Origin: Paenibacillus_V sp046244365
Lineage (GTDB): Bacteria > Bacillota > Bacilli > Paenibacillales > NBRC-103111
Length of the DNA stretch: 64,000 nt
Assembly (NCBI RefSeq): GCF_046244365.1
Contig: NZ_CP176395.1
Span: 3,472,001 to 3,536,000, forward strand
Direction of reading: 5' to 3'
The translations under genes were made by a program, and so were the position numbers. Every line of letters begins with the position of its first letter. Within the stretch, counting starts at the first letter, position 1. Of the stretch, positions 34,390 through 42,811 are shown one piece after another. The notes beneath the pieces were generated by a model that saw only the letters and a program-made list of their open reading frames with translations, was not told the DNA's origin and made no database searches.

Positions 34390-34403
34390 TGTAAGCGCTT
34401 TCT
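34390..34403 (-). promoter_or_regulatory. cre site (CcpA) of the glycan operon
   Basis: TGTAAGCGCTTTCT fits the cre consensus TGWAAGCGYTWWCW at nearly every position. It lies 49 bases upstream of the TTG start of the AraC-type sensor gene, in the promoter region, so glucose repression of the operon is expected. Confidence 0.75.
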
Positions 34404-34759
34404 AAACAATGGAGAAGATTGCGACATTTTTATTATAGCGGTTTGGCGGTGCTTGAAGAAATGCCGTTTTCATTACTTTTATGTCCGAATTCATGACTTC
34501 ATCGATTTCGGGGCTTTAACTGCGGGGAGAAGCAAGAAGCGGCAGCAGGACAGTTTGCCGCATAGCACCTACAGAAATCGCCTCTTTTATAGTTCATTTC
34601 GTCAGCTTGTGGTAAAATTTGTTTGATTGCTTCAGGAAATCATGTAAATCTAATCGTGATTCCGGCTCTTCTGCTGCTTGTCTTTTTCAAAATGATGCCG
34701 CAGAAAATGCGAAGAGGCGAGCCTTGAGCGGGGGCTCGCTTCATTATGCTTTGGAGGCG
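34404..34759. other. Intergenic region between the glycan operon and the small gene
   Basis: No gene seen. Short open frames on the plus strand (from 34619) lack a ribosome site and run antisense into the small minus-strand gene. Confidence 0.4.
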
Positions 34760-35044
34760 CTAGTCGTCTTGCATGCCCAAACTCCAATCGATCCCGCTCC
34801 ATTCGTCATAGGAGGTGTGGAGCTTATCGCCGTCCAAGCCGGTATCGACGGTTGGCCTAGCGCGTAACTTGACCTGGGTTTTTGGCGTTTTTTTGATGCC
34901 GGCGTCTCGGATGTCATGCCCTGCGACCGTGCCCATATGTTCGGCTTGCTTTCCCTCTACTGCGGTTTTACGGATGGGGATGAGGGGCGCATAATAAGGC
35001 TTCGATTTCAGGTGTCCGCTGACAACCGGCTTCCAGATTTTCAT
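34760..35044 (-). CDS. Small protein of unknown function
   Basis: A 94-residue soluble, basic protein starting MKIWKPVVSGHLKSKPYYAP. AGGAGG lies 9 bases before the ATG at 35044, so I prefer it to the longer frame from 35092. There is no signal peptide, membrane helix or motif that I recognise; the end is acidic (WSGIDWSLGMQDD). It is divergent from the MFS gene. Confidence 0.6.
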   Translation of the reverse strand: MKIWKPVVSGHLKSKPYYAPLIPIRKTAVEGKQAEHMGTVAGHDIRDAGIKKTPKTQVKLRARPTVDTGLDGDKLHTSYDEWSGIDWSLGMQDD

Positions 35045-35197
35045 ACGGCGTCCTCCTAGTACAAACTTTAATAGCGTATTCGCCGCTGGCACAAGAGGAT
35101 ACCGTTCGTTATAAAAATGGATGATGGCCTACCGGATCTTATTCATTCTGTGTGAACCGGGATTAGAAGATAGAACAATGACCCGAGGTGAAATCAT

Positions 35198-36574
35198 GTG
35201 ACGACACAATCCGCACGCCGAATCAAACGGACGGAGCTGCTGCTCATTACCGCCGTTGCGCTCGGTACGCTGCTCAATCCGCTTAATACGACCATGATTT
35301 CCGTAGCGTTAACCCGGCTGCAAGAGGATTTTCAGCTAACTTTCGCCGATGTATCTTGGCTTATCTCGACGTATTACCTCGCCAGCGCCATCGGCCAGCC
35401 GGTCATGGGCAAATGGAGCGACTTGTTCGGCCGCAAAAGAGTGTTTATGCTGGGACTCGTTCTGGTTACGCTTGCTTCTTGCCTTGCTCCCTTATCGCCA
35501 AGCTTCGGCTGGCTGATCGGATTCCGGATGATACAGGCGATCGGGAGCTCGGCGCTGTTCCCGGCCGGCATGGGGATGATCCGCAGTCAAATCACCTCCA
35601 ACCAGGCGAGGGCGCTCGGCATTTTATCGGTCTTCTCCAGCACCTCGGCCGCATTCGGTCCTACGCTCGGCGGGTTTCTGCTTCATTACGGGGATTGGCC
35701 GCTTATTTTTTTGTTCAACTTCCCGTTCATCGCCGGTTCCTTTCTATTGGCCTGGCGAGTATTCCCGCGCGATCCGAAACGAAGCGGAAGCTTGAAGGAC
35801 ATGGATTGGACGGGCGTCGTTTTGTTCTCCGCGGCGATCTTTATGTGGCTGCTGTTTTTGCTTTCCCTGAAGAACGGCATCAGTCTGTGGGAGCTGGCGG
35901 CCGCCGCCATTTTGTCCGTTTGGCTGTACCGGTACGAGCTCGGGAAAACCAAACCGTTCATCGACGTCGCTTTTTTGCGCAAAAATGGGAATGTGACGCT
36001 GATCTATTTGCAGTTCATTCTGATGAATCTGGTCTTCTATTCGATCATGTTCGGCATGCCGTCTTATTTGCAGCAGGTGAGTCAAATGAATGCCGAGCAG
36101 ACCGGCATCGTTATGCTTTCGATCGCAGGCTTCAGCGTCGTCATTACGCCGCTTGCCAGCCGCTGGATCGACCGGAGCGGTCCTAAACCGGCTTTGCTGC
36201 TTGGCACGACGACCGTCGTTGGCGGAACGCTGCTGCTTCTCCTCATCCAGGGACAGACGAGCGCGGCCGTCCTATTTCTCATCCTCTCGGTATCCGGCAT
36301 CAGCTACGGGTTCAACAATTTGGGGATGCAGACGGCCTTGTACGATTACGTCGCCAAGGAAGAGACCGGCCTGGCGTCCGGCTTATTCATGACCTCCCGC
36401 TTTTTCGGGACGATCTTATCGTCCAGCTTGCTCACGATGCTGTTCGGCCGGAATATCACGACGGCGCATCTCCATAGCATGGCATGGGTTTGTGCGGCCA
36501 TCGGCGTTGTGATCCTGCTTCTGACCTTGCGGCTGCCCCAAAAGCAGCGGGCTCTTGCTTCACAAGGGGAGTGA
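35198..36574 (+). CDS. MFS exporter, DHA2-like
   Basis: A 458-residue major facilitator protein with about 13-14 helices. LNPLNTTMISVALTRLQ in helix 1 and GQPVMGKWSDLFGRKRVFML in loop 2-3 are the DHA-family motif A region, and GGFLLHYGDWPLIFLFNFP is the motif C/helix 5-6 region of drug:proton antiporters of the 14-helix type. It exports small molecules using the proton gradient. The start is GTG at 35198 after GAGGTGA. It lies 170 bases before a nicotianamine-synthase-like gene, and metallophore loci often include such an exporter; exporting that enzyme's product is a reasonable guess. A terminator separates the two genes. Confidence 0.87.
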   Translation: MTTQSARRIKRTELLLITAVALGTLLNPLNTTMISVALTRLQEDFQLTFADVSWLISTYYLASAIGQPVMGKWSDLFGRKRVFMLGLVLVTLASCLAPLSPSFGWLIGFRMIQAIGSSALFPAGMGMIRSQITSNQARALGILSVFSSTSAAFGPTLGGFLLHYGDWPLIFLFNFPFIAGSFLLAWRVFPRDPKRSGSLKDMDWTGVVLFSAAIFMWLLFLLSLKNGISLWELAAAAILSVWLYRYELGKTKPFIDVAFLRKNGNVTLIYLQFILMNLVFYSIMFGMPSYLQQVSQMNAEQTGIVMLSIAGFSVVITPLASRWIDRSGPKPALLLGTTTVVGGTLLLLLIQGQTSAAVLFLILSVSGISYGFNNLGMQTALYDYVAKEETGLASGLFMTSRFFGTILSSSLLTMLFGRNITTAHLHSMAWVCAAIGVVILLLTLRLPQKQRALASQGE

Positions 36575-36593
36575 AGGCAGCCTCTACTCGCTA

Positions 36594-36630
36594 TAAACAG
36601 GGTTCTGCACCGGGCAGGCCCTGTTTTTGT
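36594..36630 (+). terminator. Terminator after the MFS gene
   Basis: AAACAGGG pairs with CCCTGTTT, followed by TTTTGTTT. A 16-base loop separates the arms. Confidence 0.7.
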
Positions 36631-36747
36631 TTATTCCGATGCCGAACGCCTATATTGATCGAATGCTCTCCAACGCATGCGAATATACATAACAGGTCCA
36701 GATTAACCGGACGGCTTCGGAATGTCCGATGAAACGGAGGGATGCAC

Positions 36748-37554
36748 ATGGGGAGCAAATCCGCATTTTTGTTTTCATTAAGAGCTTTTATAGACGAAAT
36801 CGGGGAGTTGGCTCCGCTCGCCAAAGATCATACCTCAAGCTGCGAGCGGCTATCGAACCGATTGGATGAGCTTTGCCGGTTTATGCTCGCCGAGGATAAC
36901 GAGAGGCTGTGGCGTCAGTGGGGGAGTCATGCCGACATTGCCGCTTGCTGCGCGGAGTTAAGGGGGACGGCCGTCCATGCGCTTAGCGAGCTCGAGAAGG
37001 CTCAGGCTGCCCGTACATATGACCGGAAGGTGAATATCAGCGCGTACACGAGCATTCTCTCGGATTCCGCGAAGGAGGAGCTGCGGAGCGTGAAAATCGG
37101 CCGCACGTCGAAGGTGCTGTTTATCGGAGCGGGCGCCTTCCCTTTATCGGCCATGACCATTGCGAAAGAAACGGACGCCGAGGTGCTTTGTGCGGACATC
37201 GACGCCGAAGCGGTTTTACTGGGAAGCAGAGTCATAGAAGCCGCCGGGCTCCATACGAAGATTCATTATTCAGAAACGCCGTTCCGGGAGACGGCATTTC
37301 TGAAAGAAGCAACGCATTGCATCGTAGCCTCTCTCGTTCCGCACAAATCCGAAGTCCTGGCAGAGTGGAAGCCGTTTCTAAACAGCTCTTCCAGAGTCGT
37401 GCTTCGATACGGCAACGGCTTGAAATCGATTTTTAACTATCCGCTGGAGGGCAGCTTCTCGAATGATTGGCTGTTGACGCCGTTTACGCGAAGCAAGAGC
37501 ATGTACGACATTCTCATGCTGGTGTCCAAAGAAAGCGTCATGACGGGTGCCTAA
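36748..37554 (+). CDS. Nicotianamine-synthase-like enzyme (CntL type)
   Basis: A 268-residue protein, close to the length of staphylococcal CntL (about 270). The N-terminal half is helical. The second half has a SAM-binding Rossmann motif, KVLFIGAGAFPLSAM (about residues 119-133), followed by LCADIDAEAVLLG; the [IV]G[AS]G-[AP]-x-PL[ST] form is that of bacterial and plant nicotianamine synthases. These enzymes transfer an aminobutyrate group from SAM to an amino acid, the first step of staphylopine-, pseudopaline- and bacillopaline-type metallophores. The ATG at 36748 has GGAGGG 6 bases upstream. The usual partner, an opine dehydrogenase (CntM), and a histidine racemase (CntK) are absent nearby. 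Confidence 0.75.
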   Translation: MGSKSAFLFSLRAFIDEIGELAPLAKDHTSSCERLSNRLDELCRFMLAEDNERLWRQWGSHADIAACCAELRGTAVHALSELEKAQAARTYDRKVNISAYTSILSDSAKEELRSVKIGRTSKVLFIGAGAFPLSAMTIAKETDAEVLCADIDAEAVLLGSRVIEAAGLHTKIHYSETPFRETAFLKEATHCIVASLVPHKSEVLAEWKPFLNSSSRVVLRYGNGLKSIFNYPLEGSFSNDWLLTPFTRSKSMYDILMLVSKESVMTGA

Positions 37555-37618
37555 AGCGTATCGAATCGATACGACCGCTACGCCGTGAAAAGGATTTCCA
37601 TTTGAATAAGAACGGAAG

Positions 37619-37665
37619 AAACCTCCAAGGCCACCGTATCGTAGAGTGGTTTTGGAGGTTTTTGT
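37619..37665 (+). terminator. Terminator after the CntL-like gene
   Basis: AAACCTCCAA and GTGGTTTTGGAGGTTTTT form a long stem (with CCAC/GTGG inside) running into T's. Confidence 0.8.
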
Positions 37666-37878
37666 GTGTGCGATAGCGGATGCTAGTTCCCTTTCCCGGT
37701 TCGTTGCTTCAAGAGCCTTAGCTTGAGAATTTCATTTTATTGGGAATGGCCCGCTTCACGAATTGCTCAGCGGATGGTGACACTTCAGCGTTTCCCCGGT
37801 AAAGTTAGAGTTGCTTAAGCAGCCATAACCAGTTTCGGTCGTCCGTCCATCATAAAAATAATCGGAGGTCATGACAAG

Positions 37879-38283
37879 ATGATAACGAAACGTATCTATA
37901 TGTTGATTGCCGTATTCTGCATGCTGCCGCTGGCGGCTTGTACGAACGGATCGGACAAGCCGAGCGCTTCGGAAGAGGTTCAAGTCGAGATCCGAACGGT
38001 TCAGAACCCCATCCAATCGGAACGCGCCACCCTTATCGAAGCGCATGTAACACAGGGAAATGCGCCCGTCCAGGACGCGCGCGAGGTCAAGTTCGAAATA
38101 TGGAAAGAAGACCAGCAGAAGCATGAGCAGATCGTTGCGACGCATTGGCAGAACGGGGTTTACCGAATCAAAAAAATGTTTCCTAATGACGGAAATTATC
38201 AGGTGATCGCTCATGTTACGGCAGGAGACGCACAGGTAAAGCCTCAAAAGGAGCTGGTCGTCGGGAACGTTCCGGCGAAATAG
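37879..38283 (+). CDS. YtkA-like lipoprotein
   Basis: A 134-residue lipoprotein with signal peptide ending MLPLAAC (Cys21). The mature domain is an Ig-like sandwich of the YtkA/FixH-like kind, with ATLIEAHVTQGNAPVQDA, VKFEIW and the C-terminal GNYQVIAHVTAGD. Bacilli carry several such surface lipoproteins, and the function is not established; some associate with copper or cytochrome-oxidase assembly genes. GGAGGT is 10 bases before the ATG. It stands alone, converging with the MocR gene. Confidence 0.78.
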   Translation: MITKRIYMLIAVFCMLPLAACTNGSDKPSASEEVQVEIRTVQNPIQSERATLIEAHVTQGNAPVQDAREVKFEIWKEDQQKHEQIVATHWQNGVYRIKKMFPNDGNYQVIAHVTAGDAQVKPQKELVVGNVPAK

Positions 38284-38321
38284 CTGCGATCTTCGAAAGA
38301 AAGCGGTACCGATTCTATAAG

Positions 38322-38364
38322 AAGCATGAGGCGCTTGCCAGTTGCAATGCCCTCATGCTTTTTG
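38322..38364. terminator. Bidirectional terminator of the lipoprotein and MocR genes
   Basis: AAGCATGAGG (38322-38331) pairs exactly with CCTCATGCTT (38351-38360), with T's after it on the plus strand. The 3' arm overlaps the last codons of the MocR gene. Confidence 0.75.
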
Positions 38365-39807
38365 CTTTTCATCGCTTAGAACGGCCCGCAGCGCCTCGGC
38401 GAATTTGGCGATGCCGGGAGCGATCTCTTCGGCTTTTGCTCTTGCGAAAGTGAAGCGCACATAGCCGCTATCGGAGCCGTAAACGCTGCCGGGAACAAAA
38501 ACGATCCCCCGCCGGATCGCTTCCTCCAGCAGTTTTTCGTCATTCACGCCGGGAATGATTTTGCACCAAAGATGCAGTCCGCCTTCGGGGGTCAAGAAGC
38601 TGACTTGACCCGGCAGTTCTCTCTCAAGCGCCTCCATAATCAGATCGCGCTTAAAGAGCAGCCGCATGCGCAGCCGCTCCAAATGAGGCTGGAAATAACG
38701 CGAATTCAAAAACTCGGCGGCGATTCTTTGCGGAACGGAGCTAAGTCCGAAGTCCATCTGCTGCCTGGCATCGGCGAGCCGGCTGACGACCGATTGAGGG
38801 GCGACCATCCAGCCCACGCGCAAACCGGATGCCGCAATTTTGGAGAAGGAGCCGATGTACACCACGGTGCCGAGCCGGTCGATGGATTTAAGCGGCGGCG
38901 GCGGGTTGCCGTTATAGGAGGTCAGGCTGAAAGGATCGTCTTCGACGATCGGAAGGCCCATTTCGCTTGCCGCTTCCAGCAGCCGAATGCGGCGCTCGGG
39001 ATCAAGAACGACGCCCATCGGATTTTGGAAATTGGGATTGATGAACAGCATTTTAATGCGGTGCTTCTTAAACAGCGGACGAATATCCTCAGGTTGAATG
39101 CCCTTCGAATCGACGGGAAGACGAAACAGCCGAAGTCCGGCGGATTGAAACATGGGCAGAGAGTAGCAGTAGGAAGGATCCTCGATGGCGACGGCATCTC
39201 CCGGAACGAGCAAACACTGCGTTATCAAATACAACGACTGCTGGGAACCGGAAGTGATTAGAATCGACGATTCCGTTGTCCGGATTTGGCGGTATTGATG
39301 AAGATACGAGACGAGCGCTTGCCGCAGAGGAAGGATGCCTTGCGGATTATCGTACCCCAAATATTCCGTAAAGTTATGTTCTTTCATCATCATCCCGATT
39401 TCTTCGCTCGGGGACAGATCCGAGGCCAGCTCGCCGCTGGCGAAATCGATCAGTGTAGCGTCTTTCTGAAGCACTTCACGGATACGCCGCAAAAAAGACA
39501 AATTTGGCAAAAACGTGCCGCCCTCCACATAGCGATGCCAGTTCGGCGTATGCTTCGGCGTAGCTCCCCATTTGAATTTGCTAACCCTTGTGCCGCTGCC
39601 CGACCGGCTTTCGATGATACCGTGCGAACGAAGCTCCTCGTAGGCAAGAATGACGGTGCTTCGATTCACATTCAACTGCTCGGCCAATTTACGTTCGGAT
39701 GGCAGCAGGCTGCCCGGAGGATATTCCCCGTGCGAAATTCTCCGTTCGATATCGTCGGCAATTTGCATATATAGAGGCTGTGCGCTTGAACGATCGGGTT
39801 TCCACAT
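38353..39807 (-). CDS. MocR-family regulator (GntR HTH fused to aminotransferase)
   Basis: A 484-residue MocR/GabR/PdxR-type regulator. The N-terminal 75 residues form a GntR winged helix (PLYMQIADDIERRISHGEYP, LAEQLNVNRSTVILAYEELR). The rest is a fold-type I aminotransferase-like domain: DDPFSLTSYNGN has the Asp region and GSFSKIAASGLRVGW the PLP-binding Lys (near residue 323). Such proteins use PLP and an amine ligand as effector. The ATG at 39807 (MWKPDRSSAQ) has AAGG upstream; the longer frame to 39870 adds nothing. It is divergent from the nitrilase gene, its probable target. Confidence 0.88.
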   Translation of the reverse strand: MWKPDRSSAQPLYMQIADDIERRISHGEYPPGSLLPSERKLAEQLNVNRSTVILAYEELRSHGIIESRSGSGTRVSKFKWGATPKHTPNWHRYVEGGTFLPNLSFLRRIREVLQKDATLIDFASGELASDLSPSEEIGMMMKEHNFTEYLGYDNPQGILPLRQALVSYLHQYRQIRTTESSILITSGSQQSLYLITQCLLVPGDAVAIEDPSYCYSLPMFQSAGLRLFRLPVDSKGIQPEDIRPLFKKHRIKMLFINPNFQNPMGVVLDPERRIRLLEAASEMGLPIVEDDPFSLTSYNGNPPPPLKSIDRLGTVVYIGSFSKIAASGLRVGWMVAPQSVVSRLADARQQMDFGLSSVPQRIAAEFLNSRYFQPHLERLRMRLLFKRDLIMEALERELPGQVSFLTPEGGLHLWCKIIPGVNDEKLLEEAIRRGIVFVPGSVYGSDSGYVRFTFARAKAEEIAPGIAKFAEALRAVLSDEKQKA

Positions 39808-39870
39808 GATTTCACGACCTTGCTTAAAAGGATAGCTTTCGTGCCGGGTGATCGACCGGTTACCCTTCAT

Positions 39871-40161
39871 TTTACATGCAGCGCATGACGGAAACCACCC
39901 TACCAGGAAACTTACACCTCTTAGGTTTTGTTCATTTATCAGAAAGTATAACGTGGAAGTCGCTCTAAATCTCGGTAAACGCTTGTTCCTAAAAGGACGG
40001 CGAAGCTGTTTATCCTTGGCAATCGTTCCGGTATGTAATCAAATCCGAATGGATGGGAATATTTTTTGGATTTTGGATGGTTTGTTTTGCCGCTTTTTTT
40101 TTTATCATAGCCATAAGCTTGGTATTTCGTTACATTTTCCTATTTGGAGGGGATGAAAAGC
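39871..40161. other. Divergent promoter region between MocR and nitrilase genes
   Basis: About 350 bases separate the two starts, AT-rich near 40070-40140 with a run of T's at 40093 and on. The nitrilase ribosome site TTGGAGGGG is at 40144-40152. MocR operators are usually direct repeats in such regions; I could not define one by eye. Confidence 0.4.
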
Positions 40162-41115
40162 ATGAGTAAAGATCAATTGCGCGTTGCGGTCGTTCAAGCC
40201 GCACCGGTTCTTTTTGATAAATCGTCGGCACTTGCTATAATCGCCGCTTACACGAAGGAAGCTGCCGCTCAAGGAGCGCAGCTGGTCGTTTTTCCGGAAG
40301 TATTCCTATCCGGGTACCCAAGGGGCATGACATTCGGTACGCGTGTCGGCAGCCGGCATTATAGCGGTCGCAAAGACTGGGAAAGCTATTGGAAAAGCGC
40401 TATCGACATTCCAGGCGAGGATACCGAATTGCTCGGCGAAATGGCCAAGGAGGCGGGCGTTTATTTGGTGATCGGCGCCGTCGAGCGGGATCGCGATTTC
40501 AGCAGAAGCACCTTGTACAATTCGATTCTTTACATCGGTCCGGACGGCAGCGTCCTCGGAAAGCATCGTAAGCTGGTGCCGACGGGCGCCGAACGCCTCT
40601 TGTGGGGACAGGGGGACGGGAGTACGCTTACGGTGATCGATACGCCTTTCGGCCGGATCGGCGGACTGATCTGCTGGGAAAATTACATGCCTTTAGCCCG
40701 TACGGCCATGTACGCTCAAGGAATCGATATTTTGATTACGCCGACGGCCGATGCCCGCGACACATGGCAGTCGACATTGCGTCATATTGCTTGCGAAGGC
40801 CGATGCTTCGTCGTATCCTGTAACCAATATGCGACGAAAGCATCCTATCCGGCCGATTTGGCTTGCTATGAGGAAATAAGCGGAGAGCAGGAAATCCTGT
40901 CCAGAGGCGGAAGCGCGATCGTCGGTCCGCTAGGGGAATACGTCGCGGAGCCGCTGTACGACCGGGAAGGCATGCTGATCGCCGATTTGAACATGACGGC
41001 GGTGGCGCAAAGCCGTTTCGATTTCGATGTCGTCGGCCATTACAGCCGTCCGGACGTCTTTCAATTAACGGTAAACCGGCAGAAGCAGGATATCGTCAGG
41101 TATAGGAAAGACTGA
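40162..41115 (+). CDS. Nitrilase-family carbon-nitrogen hydrolase
   Basis: A 317-residue enzyme of branch-1 nitrilases. The catalytic triad is visible: Glu46 in VVFPEVFLSG, Lys137 in GKHRKLVPTG and Cys171 in GLICWENYMP. The WENY sequence after the Cys is typical of true nitrilases, which turn R-CN into the carboxylic acid and ammonia. GGAGGGG is about 10 bases before the ATG at 40162; an ATG at 40153 abuts it. Divergent transcription from a MocR regulator suggests induction by an amine or nitrogen compound; that is inference. Confidence 0.9.
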   Translation: MSKDQLRVAVVQAAPVLFDKSSALAIIAAYTKEAAAQGAQLVVFPEVFLSGYPRGMTFGTRVGSRHYSGRKDWESYWKSAIDIPGEDTELLGEMAKEAGVYLVIGAVERDRDFSRSTLYNSILYIGPDGSVLGKHRKLVPTGAERLLWGQGDGSTLTVIDTPFGRIGGLICWENYMPLARTAMYAQGIDILITPTADARDTWQSTLRHIACEGRCFVVSCNQYATKASYPADLACYEEISGEQEILSRGGSAIVGPLGEYVAEPLYDREGMLIADLNMTAVAQSRFDFDVVGHYSRPDVFQLTVNRQKQDIVRYRKD

Positions 41116-41125
41116 AGACGCAAAC

Positions 41126-41181
41126 GAACGCCGTCCTATCCGTTACACAGCCATGCGGCTAGGTTGGACGGGACGGCGTTC
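41126..41181 (+). terminator. Long stem-loop after the nitrilase gene
   Basis: GAACGCCGTCC (41126-41136) pairs exactly with GGACGGCGTTC (41171-41181). There is no T-run, so the role as terminator is uncertain. Confidence 0.45.
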
Positions 41182-41217
41182 ATGATTGTTCGTCAAGAAG
41201 AAAGAGCCGCAACTGCG

Positions 41218-41334
41218 TTATTTTTCGCTATCTTCCCATTTGCGGGAATAAGCTTTATTCGTAACCCAGATGGTAATTACCAATATAATGGCTGATACGA
41301 ATAGCCCCAGAAATAAAGCCATGCCCCACGACAT
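41218..41334 (-). CDS. 38-residue single-helix membrane protein
   Basis: A very small gene. The minus strand reads GGGGGGATGACAA then ATG, giving MSWGMALFLGLFVSAIILVI followed by TIWVTNKAYSRKWEDSEK. One transmembrane helix (about residues 4-24) is followed by a basic-then-acidic cytoplasmic tail. The composition and ribosome site argue for a real protein; I do not know the family. It lies alone between the nitrilase and DUF418 genes. Confidence 0.65.
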   Translation of the reverse strand: MSWGMALFLGLFVSAIILVITIWVTNKAYSRKWEDSEK

Positions 41335-41469
41335 TTGTCATCCCCCCTAAATGAATGTCCAGCCCTAAACGTGCGGAACCGGCCAGTCGAGATGTCATGA
41401 TTAAAGATGTTTCTAGTAACCATACTACGGCGAGGTTGCAGGGGGGTCACCATCCAATTGGTTACGGAA

Positions 41470-42675
41470 TCAACCCTCCAATTCCGCAGCAACCGGCATC
41501 TTAGGCCGCTTGGGCTTACCTGTGAAGGAGAAGTAAGTCCACATTCGCAGAAGACGTTCCAATGGGCCCGAACGAAAGCGCGTCAAATACAGAGGACTTG
41601 CAAGAAGCTGAATGACGTAGACGGCAAGCGCCGCTCCGCAGCCCGCGAGTACGCCGAGTTTCCCGAACCAGCCAAATCCGTAGCCGTAGAAGAGGGTCGT
41701 ACAGATAACGGACTGTATCAGGTAATTCGTCAAGGACAGCTTGCCGACGGCTTCGAACCGGGGAAGCCAAACCGTTGATTTTACTCTCGAGCAAAGCCAG
41801 GCAAAAGCGAAAATATAGCCGAGCGCAAGCAGGTTTCCTCCGAGCAGCTCGCCCGCGCCGCTCCACCAATAGCCCGGAAACAGATGCTTCAGCGTTTTCA
41901 GCACGATACCTGCCGGCAGGAAGAGCAGCATTTTGACCAGATAGGATGTGCGTTCGTTCTCCAACTGGTCGAACCATCGCTTCCTCGCAGCGTACATGCC
42001 GAATAGAAACAGCGGAGCGGTCATAAATGGCGCGATCAGCAGAACGGCTACAATCAGAATGCTATCCTCACCAAGAGGATCCTCGGATTCTCTGTGGTGC
42101 ATAATTTCCTCGTAGGTGCCCGTGCCGTATACGGATATCGTCTGTTTCACGTACGCTTCCATACGAGCTTGCGCTTCAATTGAAGCCGGATCCGCAGCGT
42201 CTTCCGGAGCAAGCCCGAGCAGACCGAACAAGCAGAGCAGCAAAGTCCCCCAAACGAGCAGCGTTTTCGGTTTCCGGTTTACGAACAGCAGCAGGAAGAA
42301 GCCCATCATGCCGTAAAAGCCCAGTATGTCCCCTTCCCATAGAAAGTGCGAATGCAGCAAGCCTATCGCGAGCAGCAGCAGAAAGCGGCGGGACAAATAG
42401 CGTTTCGGCTTCAACCCCTTCGACTCTAGGCTTTCCTTCATCTTCATCATGCCGTAGCCGAACATAAACGTGAAGATTGGCATAAAGCTGCCCTCGATCA
42501 AAACCTTTACGAGCTTGTGAACGAAGGTATCGGTAAGGGTGGGCGAGTAAAGCTCCAATTCGTCTTTTCCCCATATGCCATATTGGAAAATAAGCATGTT
42601 CGCCATCAAAATGCCCAGCAAGCTGAATCCCCGCAAACCGTCGATCATTCTGCTTCGGTTATGTCGTTCGTCCAT
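41470..42675 (-). CDS. DUF418-family membrane protein (YeiB-like)
   Basis: A 401-residue integral membrane protein with about nine helices. The N-terminal RMIDGLRGFSLLGILMANML and the C-terminal block (VGKLSLTNYLIQSVICTTLF, then LLRMWTYFSF) are the hallmarks of DUF418/YeiB proteins, which belong to the wider acyltransferase-3-like group; function unproven. GAGGTGATAAG precedes the ATG at 42675, preferred over the longer frame to 42708. It is divergent from the next two-component system and could be its target. Confidence 0.87.
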   Translation of the reverse strand: MDERHNRSRMIDGLRGFSLLGILMANMLIFQYGIWGKDELELYSPTLTDTFVHKLVKVLIEGSFMPIFTFMFGYGMMKMKESLESKGLKPKRYLSRRFLLLLAIGLLHSHFLWEGDILGFYGMMGFFLLLFVNRKPKTLLVWGTLLLCLFGLLGLAPEDAADPASIEAQARMEAYVKQTISVYGTGTYEEIMHHRESEDPLGEDSILIVAVLLIAPFMTAPLFLFGMYAARKRWFDQLENERTSYLVKMLLFLPAGIVLKTLKHLFPGYWWSGAGELLGGNLLALGYIFAFAWLCSRVKSTVWLPRFEAVGKLSLTNYLIQSVICTTLFYGYGFGWFGKLGVLAGCGAALAVYVIQLLASPLYLTRFRSGPLERLLRMWTYFSFTGKPKRPKMPVAAELEG

Positions 42676-42811
42676 TCTTATCACCTCGGCTTGATTGTAG
42701 CAGCGCAAGTTGAAGGGTTTCTAATGGGCAGCTTATCGTTTCCTTAACGCCTTCTCCGTTTGTTTAGCTGGAATTAAGGAAGGTTTGGTACAATGCGTTT
42801 GGAGGGATTAC

